In this document: positions 26,442-33,966 of the stretch, piece after piece
Layout of the letters: each line of letters begins with the position of its first letter
How positions within the stretch are numbered: the stretch's first letter is position 1
Program-made: the position numbers and the translations under genes
Assembly (NCBI GenBank): GCA_017625035.1
Contig: JAGALX010000043.1
Coordinates: 1-64,000, forward strand
From: Clostridia bacterium
Lineage (GTDB): Bacteria; Bacillota; Clostridia; TANB77; CAG-508
Reading direction: 5' to 3'
Length of the DNA: 64,000 nucleotides
Notes under the pieces: model-generated
Told to the model about the DNA's origin: nothing
The model's input: the letters and a program-made list of their open reading frames with translations, nothing else
Database searches by the model: none

Positions 26442-26584
26442 GGGAAAAGGGGACGGTTCTAATTTCCCATTTTTGGGAATTTGGGACACCCTTTACTAAT
26501 TATTTTCTATTTTAATTTTAATAACAATTTTTAAGAGTGTCCCAAATTCCCAAAAATGGGAAATTAGAACCGTCCCCTTTTCCC
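26442..26584. repeat. 48-bp perfect inverted repeat (REP-like) between mcsB and clpC
   Basis: The 48-base arms at 26442-26489 and 26537-26584 are exact reverse complements separated by 47 AT-rich bases. Each arm contains GGGGACGGTTCTAATTTCCC and a small palindrome around TTTTTGGGAA. A third, single arm with a few changes is at 48175-48221. This GAACCGTCCCC-type repeat is widespread in Clostridia genomes and resembles REP elements moved by Y1 transposases. It lies inside the mcsB-clpC operon and would form a large hairpin in the transcript. Confidence 0.75.
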
Positions 26585-26605
26585 GCCGCTCTTTGCACTT
26601 TAAAT

Positions 26606-27622
26606 TCATTGAGCTAAAATTTTTTTAATAACCTCACATCTTTTAATATCTCTATCAAACGCATTAAGCTGACTACCATCAAACTTTTGCAAATTTCCTG
26701 GCTTAGTATAAAGCTCAATCTTTTTAACCTTACTATCATCTAATTCAGTAATAATTCCCAAATCTGTACCAAGTTTTACATCAGATAATAACTGTCTACA
26801 CTCATCTGAAGTAAGAATTTTAGCATTTGCAAGAATTCCATATGCTCTATAAACTCTATCTTCTAGCTCAATTGGCTTTTTAGTTAAATATTTTCTGGCT
26901 AAGCGTTCTTGCTCAATAATTTTATCAGTAATAGTTTTCACATTTTTCATTATTTCTTTTTCAGATAAACCTAATGACTGACTATTAAAAATTTGATAAA
27001 CATCGCCTTTGCTTTCTGTGCCTTCACCATAGATACCTCTAATATTCATGCCAAAATTATTAACAGCTCTTAAAACTTTAGTAATATTTCCAGTTAAAGT
27101 AAGAGCTGGAAGATGAACCATTATAGATATTCTCATAGCAGTACCAACATTTGTAGGACAAGCTGTTAAATATCCAAATTTTTCGCTACATGCATAATTT
27201 ACTAATCCGCTTAATTTGTCATCAATTTCATTAATAAGTCCAACTAAATTTTCAAGTTCTAAACCAGCACTAAAAACTTGCATACGAAGATGATCTTCTT
27301 CATTTATCATAATACAAATATTTTCATCATCATTTATTAAAATTGCTTTGTTTGGTTTAGAATTCATTGCAAAATCAGGACTTATTAAATGTTTTTCCAT
27401 CAAGCTAATTTTTGTTATATCATCTATATTATCTAATTTTAAAAATTTTAACCCATATCCTAAACTAGGAGTAATTTCTTCAATTTTATCTAAAACACTT
27501 TTAGATTCGTCCTTTAAAAACTTATTTGGAAAATTATATTCAAGTAGATTTCTAGCAAGTCTTACTCTAGAGCTAATTACTACATCAGAATCTTTTCCAT
27601 TTTGTAAATACCAATTTGACAT
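26606..27622 (-). CDS. mcsB: Protein arginine kinase McsB
   Basis: A 338-residue enzyme of the phosphagen-kinase fold that phosphorylates arginines on proteins destined for ClpCP. Conserved parts are DVVISSRVRLARNL near the N-terminus, INEEDHLRMQVFSAG (catalytic loop), and CPTNVGTAMRISIMVHLPAL. The start at 27622 has AAGGAAGG 7 bases upstream. It is the third gene of the ctsR operon; a REP-like inverted repeat separates it from clpC. Confidence 0.95.
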   Translation of the reverse strand: MSNWYLQNGKDSDVVISSRVRLARNLLEYNFPNKFLKDESKSVLDKIEEITPSLGYGLKFLKLDNIDDITKISLMEKHLISPDFAMNSKPNKAILINDDENICIMINEEDHLRMQVFSAGLELENLVGLINEIDDKLSGLVNYACSEKFGYLTACPTNVGTAMRISIMVHLPALTLTGNITKVLRAVNNFGMNIRGIYGEGTESKGDVYQIFNSQSLGLSEKEIMKNVKTITDKIIEQERLARKYLTKKPIELEDRVYRAYGILANAKILTSDECRQLLSDVKLGTDLGIITELDDSKVKKIELYTKPGNLQKFDGSQLNAFDRDIKRCEVIKKILAQ

Positions 27623-27750
27623 ATACAATCCTTCCTTTCTTGTACAATAAACAAACTATTTTATATATTGCACCTTTTGTATGGTTATAAAATTTATCAT
27701 ATATTTTTACGATTTTTGGTTATATTTTTGCCTATACTAGTAATTTAAAT

Positions 27751-28287
27751 TTATTGTAATTTTTTTGTTTCATCTCTTATTTTTGCAGCATCTTCATAAC
27801 GCTCTTCCTTTATTGCATTTTGTAAATCTTTATTTAATTTATCTATTTTTTGTTGTTTTTCATCAATCTTTTTATCTTCATTTTCTACGCTTTGTTTACT
27901 TTCCATTTTTTTAGGCATGTTTTTTGGAAATCTTCCAGTGTGTTTAGATGAACCATGTAAGTTTTTTAATATAGCATCTAATTTATTTGAAAAAGTATTG
28001 TAACATTCGCTACATCCAAATTTACCATTACTTACAAAATTATCATATGTTAATCCACACTTTGGGCATTTATTTATATGAGTTTTTGCAAAACTTGGAA
28101 GTAATGTATCATCCTCAAAAAAGTCACTTAAAAAATTAGAAAAATTTATTGGCATGCTAAAATCAATATCCTCTAAACCTACCTTTTTAGCACATTCTTC
28201 ACATAGTGCAAATTCTGTTTTTTCTCCATTAATTATACGAGTATATCGAATATTAGCTTCATGCTTGCCACAATTTGAACATAACAT
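27751..28287 (-). CDS. mcsA: McsA, activator of McsB
   Basis: A 178-residue protein with four zinc-finger CxxC pairs: LCSNCG and LCEECAKK, then CPKCGLTYDNF and CSECYNTF. A C-terminal UVR domain has LNKDLQNAIKEERYEDAAKI and RDETKKL. McsA binds and stimulates McsB and links to ClpC. The start at 28287 follows AAGGAGGTTG. It is 14 bases downstream of the ctsR reading frame. Length is normal. Confidence 0.93.
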   Translation of the reverse strand: MLCSNCGKHEANIRYTRIINGEKTEFALCEECAKKVGLEDIDFSMPINFSNFLSDFFEDDTLLPSFAKTHINKCPKCGLTYDNFVSNGKFGCSECYNTFSNKLDAILKNLHGSSKHTGRFPKNMPKKMESKQSVENEDKKIDEKQQKIDKLNKDLQNAIKEERYEDAAKIRDETKKLQ

Positions 28288-28301
28288 TATAATCAACCTC
28301 C

Positions 28302-28752
28302 TTAAACTAAATTAATTAACATATTTTTAAAAATACTTGCTCTTAAAATATCTTTGTATTGTTGTGGTATTATTAGTACATTGTCACTAGTTGCAACTTT
28401 AAGTAGTTTTGCTTGCTCTTTTGTTATTATTTGATATGAAAGCAAATTACTTATGAAAATGTCAACTTCTTGTGCTGTTAGTTTATCTCCAATGCTTGGT
28501 ATTATGTGCATTATATAGTTACTTTTTGTAATATTGATTTTTTTAATTGTTATGTGACCTCCGTCCGCCTCTTTTGCTTTCTACATAGTAGCCTTGTGAT
28601 GGTTTGAATCTTGTAGAAATTACGTAATTAATTTGCGATGGTACACAATTGAATTGCTCTGCTAAATCATTTCTTTGTATTTCGATATAGTCATTTTCTT
28701 CTTCTTCAAATAGCTCTTTTATAAATTCTTCTATCATATCAGACATTCTCAT
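28302..28752 (-). pseudogene. ctsR: Stress repressor CtsR, frameshifted in the Gly-rich loop
   Basis: CtsR is the dimeric repressor of class III heat-shock genes. The N-terminal HTH part ([20 protein letters not shown]...[16 protein letters not shown]) reads in one frame to [10 protein letters not shown] and stop at 28543. The C-terminal half (IMHIIPSIGDKLTAQEVDIF) is in another frame down to 28302. Removing one base at 28563 makes codons AGA GGC GGA GGA GGT CAC ATA and restores the family RGGGG(Y/H)I loop and a 150-residue protein. The wing loop is essential for DNA binding. The lesion may be a real mutation or a sequencing error. AAGGAGG precedes the start at 28752. Confidence 0.85.
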
Positions 28753-28775
28753 TTTTGCAATCCTCCTTTCTTGAC

Positions 28776-28792
28776 TTTGACTTTCTTTGACC
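28776..28792 (-). promoter_or_regulatory. CtsR operator
   Basis: The minus strand reads GGTCAAAGAAAGTCAAA, matching the CtsR heptad repeat (A/G)GTCAAA-N3-(A/G)GTCAAA exactly. It lies between the -10 box and the ctsR start, where bound CtsR would block transcription of its own operon. Confidence 0.88.
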
Positions 28793-28803
28793 TTTGTGTA
28801 TTT

Positions 28804-28831
28804 ATTATACACCTCTTTTTTGCGAAGTCAA
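28804..28831 (-). promoter_or_regulatory. Sigma-A promoter of the ctsR-mcsA-mcsB-clpC operon
   Basis: -35 TTGACT (28826-28831), a 16-base spacer and -10 TATAAT (28804-28809) on the minus strand. The CtsR box lies about 12 bases downstream. A second AGTCAAA half-site is visible about 20 bases upstream of the -35. Confidence 0.85.
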
Positions 28832-29110
28832 TAGTTTTTTGTGATTTTTTTGACTTTCTTTTACCTTGAGTTTACATTTTTTTAAATATATTTTTATATT
28901 AAATTTGTATTTCATTTATATTACAGAAGCTTACATATTTAATAACTAATATGGAATATAGTATTTTTGTTGAATGAATTCAACATTTTGGCTGTTTGGT
29001 TCATATTTATTTTAAGGGGAAAGTACAATAATCAAAAATTTTGCGATTATTTTATTTAATATAAATTACTCTATAGTTAATCTTTGCACTTCTTTAGAAG
29101 GTTCATATAA
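28832..29110. other. Intergenic, no gene recognised
   Basis: About 280 AT-rich bases between the ctsR promoter and the terminator of the DUF1963 gene. I see no coding frame or structured RNA. Confidence 0.4.
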
Positions 29111-29152
29111 AAAACCTACTTATTAAAACTTTTTGTTTAATAAGTAGGTTTT
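29111..29152. terminator. Terminator of the DUF1963 gene
   Basis: AAAACCTACTTATTAAA pairs exactly with TTTAATAAGTAGGTTTT around an 8-base loop, 34 bases past the stop codon. Confidence 0.75.
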
Positions 29153-29185
29153 GAGTTTTATTATATTTTTTTTAATAAATTTGTA

Positions 29186-30700
29186 TTACATACAATCCCA
29201 TACAACTACAGCTTTTTCTAGCTCCCCATTAATTAAGTCATCCGGTTTTATTAAAACATTAATTATTCCCATATCCCCAATGTCTAATTTTTTATGAAAT
29301 TGATTATCTAATTTAATTAAACATTCAGTATAATTCTCCATTTTTTTATTTTTTCTTACATCTTTTTGTGTGAAATCAGCATATCCTCCTAATAACGCTG
29401 ATTGAGGATATGCAATGGCCTCGATTTCCTCTCTTAAACCATTTTTTCTTTTATAATTTTTCATTACTTCCTTAAGTATCGTATTAAAGTTTCTATCAGA
29501 CATTGGCATAAAGGTATTGCTTTTTATTAAATCAATTTTTATTGAGTTCTTTGTTATAAATTTACTCAATTCAAGATTAGGAAAATTGTTTTGATAATTA
29601 GAGTCAATTTCTTTATAAAATTTAATAATAAATTCATTTTTATAAAAATCCTGATTAGAAAATACTTGAAAAATTCCATTTGTAGGATAATTATTTAATT
29701 CTATGCCATTAAAATTTATTTGTATCAATAATGCCATTGGCGAACCATCTTTGCTTACAGGATATTGTTCGCCTATAGGTACATATGGTTTTCCTCCAAT
29801 TTTCGAATCTAAAATTGCTGGCTCCTCTTGATTTAAAACAAATTCATAACAATTTTTATCTGTTTTTTGTTTTATTTCTTTTAAGATTTCGTTTGCTAGC
29901 AATTTACATTCTTTTTCATTTTTATAATCCTTTAACATCTCTTTAGCTTCTTGACTATTATTATTAATTGCTAAATTTACATATTTCAAAAATTTTTCTT
30001 CATCTTTTCTTTGATAATACTTTGCAACTTCAATCATTGCATCAATATTTCCTCTTTCAACAGCTTTTTCATAGTATGGGAAAGCTAATTCTCTTGTTGT
30101 ATATACTGCATAATATTTTCTACCTAATAATAAATCTGCATCTGAACTTCCCATTTCTGAAGCGACTTTATAACAATTTATAGTTAATCTTTTATATTCT
30201 CTTCTTATTTCTATTGTATCACCCAACCATTCAACTCTTTTTGCATATGCAATAATTTCTTTACATTCTGGCTCTACATTCTTTTTAATTATATACATAA
30301 ATAAACTATAAAATGTATTATCTAAATGCTCTATTTTGTCATTTAATTTGATTTTTATTTGTTCATCTAAACGCTCTTTGAAGATTTCATTATTATAATA
30401 TTTCTTTAACCATTCAATTGCATTAATATTTGCAATTCCACAATTTAAAACTATCTCATTATCCCTTAAAGAAAACAGTACATATTTATTTGAAGTTTCA
30501 AAAATAAATAGTTTTGTATAACAATCATCTTTTATTATTTTTTCTATATATATAATTTTATCATTATTATTTAAATTAAATGAAACCAATTTATCAATTT
30601 CTAATTGCATTTTTTCTTTAATTATTTTAAATTTTGGATCCAGTAATTGCTTTTTGTAGTTATTGAATAAATCATTAAAACTTTCATATATATTATTCAT
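29186..30700 (-). CDS. DUF1963 (YwqG-like) protein with Sel1-like repeats
   Basis: A 504-residue soluble protein in three parts. The N-terminal 150 residues match no family I know. Residues about 165-265 form Sel1/TPR-like repeats (SDADLLLGRKYYAVYTTREL, YYEKAVERGNIDAMIEVAKY). The C-terminal 230 residues are a DUF1963/YwqG domain: KIGGKPYVPIGEQYP, MALLIQINF, GIFQVF, then LLGGYADFTQ. YwqG domains often occur as immunity or housekeeping proteins near polymorphic toxins. Together with the DUF2185 gene next door this could be an orphan immunity cluster, but no toxin is present, so this remains inference. Confidence 0.65.
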   Translation of the reverse strand: MNNIYESFNDLFNNYKKQLLDPKFKIIKEKMQLEIDKLVSFNLNNNDKIIYIEKIIKDDCYTKLFIFETSNKYVLFSLRDNEIVLNCGIANINAIEWLKKYYNNEIFKERLDEQIKIKLNDKIEHLDNTFYSLFMYIIKKNVEPECKEIIAYAKRVEWLGDTIEIRREYKRLTINCYKVASEMGSSDADLLLGRKYYAVYTTRELAFPYYEKAVERGNIDAMIEVAKYYQRKDEEKFLKYVNLAINNNSQEAKEMLKDYKNEKECKLLANEILKEIKQKTDKNCYEFVLNQEEPAILDSKIGGKPYVPIGEQYPVSKDGSPMALLIQINFNGIELNNYPTNGIFQVFSNQDFYKNEFIIKFYKEIDSNYQNNFPNLELSKFITKNSIKIDLIKSNTFMPMSDRNFNTILKEVMKNYKRKNGLREEIEAIAYPQSALLGGYADFTQKDVRKNKKMENYTECLIKLDNQFHKKLDIGDMGIINVLIKPDDLINGELEKAVVVWDCM

Positions 30701-30793
30701 TCTTTATCATTCCTTTAATATATTTATTTTTAAGACAAAATACATAAGCATTTAACTATATCATTCTATTTCTTTCACATTTATTACAAGATT

Positions 30794-31591
30794 TTATTGT
30801 TTTTCAGTATAGATTTCTTTAATTCCATCATCTAACTCAAATTCATTATGTCCTATTCTTATCATTTTAGTACCAATTGGCTTTAATACATAATCTATAA
30901 TACTAGAATCTATATCTAGTAGACTGCTTATATATATTATTTTAAAATTACTAGCATCATCTGCATACTCTTGAGTTTCATTTCCAGCCATAAAGCACCA
31001 TCCACTATCAACATCATTTGATGGTTCATCTCTATAGAAATAGCTTACTTTCCACCCATCTTCTAATATTTTGTTTGATATGATAGCTGTCTTTTCCATG
31101 ATTTCACTATACTCATTTTTATATTTTCTTATTTCATTATAAGATTTTTCGCATTCTTTAAATTGATTGACTTCTTCTTCACTAGGCATTACATCTGTAT
31201 CCATGTCATCAATTGCAGCACCATACATTCCATTATCATCAGCTACTTTATTTAGAATAACTGCCAACTCAAATATATCTTCAGTTACACAATCCAAAAC
31301 ATATGATTGAGTTTGAGTTGGTTTATTTACTCCATTTTCATAAAAATATGCGTCAACACAACAATTATCGCTTACAACAATTTTTACAGCTCCCATATTT
31401 GCAGCATCATCATAAAAACACATAAATGGGCATAATCTTTTGTTTACATACCAATCAAATGCAGTACCATCTTTATCATTCATATAATATATTTTTCCAT
31501 TTCCCTCAAGTTGATTCATTGAAACCTTTAGTAAATATTTATTTATTCCATCTTTTGCAATTTTTGTAATTTCATTTAGTAGTCTATTCAT
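30794..31591 (-). CDS. DUF2185-containing protein (Imm33-like C-terminus)
   Basis: A 265-residue soluble protein. The C-terminal 100 residues match the DUF2185/immunity pattern: ISNKILEDGWKVSYFYRDEP, then DVDSGWCFMAGNETQEYADD and a hydrophobic KPIGTKMIRIGHNEFE end. The N-terminal part has several Cys and aromatic residues but matches nothing I recognise. The start at 31591 follows GGGGAGGGGT. It is transcribed with the DUF1963 gene or separately, 93 bases upstream of it. Immunity or a general cytosolic role are both possible. Confidence 0.6.
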   Translation of the reverse strand: MNRLLNEITKIAKDGINKYLLKVSMNQLEGNGKIYYMNDKDGTAFDWYVNKRLCPFMCFYDDAANMGAVKIVVSDNCCVDAYFYENGVNKPTQTQSYVLDCVTEDIFELAVILNKVADDNGMYGAAIDDMDTDVMPSEEEVNQFKECEKSYNEIRKYKNEYSEIMEKTAIISNKILEDGWKVSYFYRDEPSNDVDSGWCFMAGNETQEYADDASNFKIIYISSLLDIDSSIIDYVLKPIGTKMIRIGHNEFELDDGIKEIYTEKQ

Positions 31592-31660
31592 AATACCCCT
31601 CCCCATCATTTTTTATTATTTAATTATATCAAGAAAAGTTTGATTTTTCAATAAAATTAT

Positions 31661-31978
31661 CAGGAATATCAGGATAAAATTATGAAATTTATTTTAAATG
31701 TTGACTAATTACAGTAATATCAAGACTTTGCGAATATCAAAAACATTAAAAACCGCGAAAGCTATTGTGGCACAACGGTTTCAAGAACCTTACATTCTTT
31801 ACACTAAAAAGCACATAAAAAGATGCTTGATATAACTATATTTTTCGTTATATGTTTTTAATGAATTATGTAAAGAGCAAAATACGGTTTTTATGCTAAA
31901 AAAATCCTTGTAAGTATTGAAAACACTTAATCATAGCTGACAAAAAAATAATTTCATAATTTTATCCTGCAGGAATAT
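31661..31978. mobile_element. 300-bp MITE with 20-bp inverted repeats and 9-bp target duplication
   Basis: CAGGATAAAATTATGAAATT (31670-31689) is the exact complement of 31950-31969. The 300-bp unit is flanked by identical CAGGAATAT copies (31661-31669 and 31970-31978), a 9-bp target duplication. Inside there is no gene, but further stems are present, such as AAAAACCG near 31750 with CGGTTTTT near 31885. The pattern is that of a non-autonomous DDE-transposase element. No parent transposase is in the window. Confidence 0.85.
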
Positions 31979-32105
31979 TTATCAATTTTTACTAATGAAA
32001 ATTCACTCATTGTGTTTTAGATGGGAGCATTTATATGTTCCCATCTTATATTTATTATAGCTATTTTTTATTATTATCTCTATCAATTATCCTACTACTA
32101 TATTA

Positions 32106-33035
32106 CTACATATTTAACATTTTTTTATAATTTATAGGAAAACCCATTTTATTTAACACCTTATCAATATTTATTGTTTTTAAGTTGTCCTTTAACAAAT
32201 CTATATTAATTATCACTTTATTATAGTATTCCTTAAATTCTACCTCTTCGAGCAATATTTTCAATATAATTACTATTGAAAATAAGTCTCTCGTTGCATA
32301 TGTCAGTTTATTATCGCTCTTGTTTAAGGAAAGATTTTTATGGTATTTTGTATTTTTTATTCTTACTTTTAATATAACATCATATAGTTTTTCATCATGT
32401 GCGCAAATATTTCTAATATTTCCTAGATTAATTAAATATACTTTTAATGCTTCACTTGATATATTGAATTTTCTACTTATAGAATTTTGCTCTTTTTGTT
32501 TCATAAAACTGTAGAATTTCGAAACCTTTCCAAATGATAATATTCTGATTAATACCCATAATGGAATATAATTATATGTATCTATATAATGCACAATCAT
32601 TTTATTTGTATTTTTGTATTGATGGGAAATTTCTAAATTAATATTATTTATAAAATTTTTGATTAAATCTTTATTTTTATTGATATTATTAAAATTTTCT
32701 GGAATTAAATAATTTTTATGACCATAATTTTTTGAAAATTCGTAAGATATATAAGTGTTAAGCCTTCTTTCTATTAATAGAATATATTCTAAAAAAACTA
32801 TTTTCATTCTTCTATCAAATTCATATAGACTATAGATTTCTTCCAAAGATGTTCCTTCTATAAATTGCTCTGATTTACTTCTTTTGTCTAAAAATAAATC
32901 TTTATATCCATTTATTAAATAGTAATAGTTATTATTTGTTAATATTTTCTTAGCTAATTTTGTATTTTTTATTTGAATATTTCTATTACGCAATAATTCT
33001 ATTTGTCTATCTATTGTATAAAATTCTTTTTCCAA
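32106..33035 (-). CDS. Abi_2 (AbiD/AbiF) HEPN-type abortive infection protein
   Basis: A 309-residue Abi family protein. The N-terminus (IDRQIELLRNRNIQIKNTKL...YYYLINGYKDLF) and FDRRMKIVFLEYILLIERRLNTYISYEFS match Abi_2. The C-terminal NIRNICAHDEKLYD holds the R-x4-H motif of HEPN ribonucleases. Members confer phage resistance by host shutdown and some are partnered with a small RNA. The start is TTG at 33035, because GGGGAGG lies 4 bases upstream. That site directly follows the T run of a terminator for a short upstream RNA (33047-33133). The protein would thus be made only by read-through or from an unseen promoter. Confidence 0.85.
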   Translation of the reverse strand: MEKEFYTIDRQIELLRNRNIQIKNTKLAKKILTNNNYYYLINGYKDLFLDKRSKSEQFIEGTSLEEIYSLYEFDRRMKIVFLEYILLIERRLNTYISYEFSKNYGHKNYLIPENFNNINKNKDLIKNFINNINLEISHQYKNTNKMIVHYIDTYNYIPLWVLIRILSFGKVSKFYSFMKQKEQNSISRKFNISSEALKVYLINLGNIRNICAHDEKLYDVILKVRIKNTKYHKNLSLNKSDNKLTYATRDLFSIVIILKILLEEVEFKEYYNKVIINIDLLKDNLKTINIDKVLNKMGFPINYKKMLNM

Positions 33036-33046
33036 TTTACCTCCCC

Positions 33047-33133
33047 AAAAAAATACCTCGAGGTTTTTATAATCCCCCGAGGTTTATTTTATCCGACTCC
33101 AGTCCCGTAGGTTTTCTGAAGTACTGATCTATT
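33047..33133 (-). ncRNA. Candidate small RNA preceding the abi gene
   Basis: A sigma-A promoter is followed about 8 bases later by an approximately 87-nt non-coding stretch. A 7-bp stem ACTTCAG/CTGGAGT (33116-33122 with 33096-33102) encloses a loop with CCTACGGG. It ends in a terminator: CCTCGGGG (33075-33082) pairs with CCTCGAGG (33056-33063) and is followed by TATTTTTTT. No ribosome binding site or frame lies inside. Position and build match the small RNA partners of Abi/HEPN toxins. Confidence 0.7.
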
Positions 33134-33139
33134 GTAGAT

Positions 33140-33169
33140 AGTATAGCATGTTAACATTTAATTTGTCAA
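33140..33169 (-). promoter_or_regulatory. Sigma-A promoter of the abi-associated RNA
   Basis: -35 TTGACA (33164-33169), an 18-base spacer and -10 TATACT (33140-33145) on the minus strand. Confidence 0.75.
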
Positions 33170-33281
33170 TATGAATTTTTCTATTTATCTACTTTTAGTA
33201 TTGTATGAAAACTATTATTATTTATTCTTTGTTATTAAATCAATATATATTTTTAGTCTTTTGTTTTATAATAAAATTCCA

Positions 33282-33440
33282 TTATTCTTCCTTTTTAGTC
33301 ATATTTTCAAGCTCACTTGCTCTTCTCTTTTGCTTGTTTAACGGAATCCATGCAAAATATGATGATATAAATTCCCCATATCGTGTTGTATCTTCATTTT
33401 CAAAATAATTTTCTCCATGCTTATCTTTTTCAAATTTCAT
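33282..33440 (-). CDS. Small protein of unknown function upstream of the abi locus
   Basis: A 52-residue soluble, charged protein: MKFEKDKHGENYFENEDTTR, then YGEFISSYFAWIPLNKQKRR and an acidic-basic tail. The ATG is preceded by GAGGTGATTTTTT. I know no family for it. It is on the same strand as abi and 110 bases upstream of the small RNA promoter. A link with the Abi system is possible but unsupported. Confidence 0.6.
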   Translation of the reverse strand: MKFEKDKHGENYFENEDTTRYGEFISSYFAWIPLNKQKRRASELENMTKKEE

Positions 33441-33512
33441 AAAAAATCACCTCATAATAATATTATTTCCTTTGAGGTAATTTATATTCGTCTCAAACCA
33501 TAATATCATCTT

Positions 33513-33611
33513 TCAAGCCATATTAATAGCTTTCAGTTTATTTTTTAAAATTAATAATAAATTTTCTATGCTAGTGTAATGATACAATTTTTTATTTTTC
33601 TGTTTTTCCAT
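33513..33611 (-). pseudogene. DUF2971 N-terminal fragment
   Basis: A 32-codon frame (MEKQKNKKLYHYTSIENLLL ILKNKLKAINMA) with AAGGAATGG upstream. The HYTSIENLLLIL pattern is the start of DUF2971 proteins, which are usually about 250-300 residues. A TGA ends it and nothing of the family follows. Confidence 0.5.
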
Positions 33612-33810
33612 AAAAAATTCCATTCCTTTCTCACTTCACTCGAAGGCACACATAGTTATGAAAGAATATTTCTTTCAAACTAACTCTTTTCCTAGCTTGT
33701 AAACTATTTTTATTTTTTTAATATTATATTTATATAACAATAGTAGTGTATTTAAAGAATTTGATTTTTTTACAATCACATTATGCGACAAGTGTAATTA
33801 TATGGGAGTG
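33612..33810. other. Intergenic, no gene recognised
   Basis: About 200 AT-rich bases between divergent remnants. It contains the GGGAGTG site used by the patatin fragment and an ATGAAAGAAT/TTTCTTTCA hairpin near 33658-33680. Confidence 0.35.
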
Positions 33811-33966
33811 ATGCGTTTGAGCTTAGGTTTGTGTTTGTCTGGTGGTGGAATAAAAGGTGCTGCACATGTTGGTGTTTTGCAAGCTTTGGAAGATAATAAT
33901 GTTCATTATTTTCAATGTTTTGATTCGTTTTATTATTTTTTTGTACTACTACATCCTACACACTGA
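33811..33966 (+). pseudogene. Patatin-like phospholipase, N-terminal fragment
   Basis: A 51-codon plus-strand frame reads MRLSLGLCLSGGGIKGAAHV GVLQALEDNN. This carries the oxyanion-hole GGGIKG of patatin-like phospholipases. The catalytic G-x-S-x-G and the rest are missing. The frame runs into the 3' end of the convergent PBP gene and stops at 33964. GGGAGTG precedes the ATG. A deletion probably joined the truncated gene to the PBP locus. Confidence 0.7.

Noticed and set aside
33205..33408. A 67-codon plus-strand hydrophobic frame upstream of the abi RNA
   Set aside because: It is antisense to the better supported 52-codon gene and is a product of AT-rich third positions.
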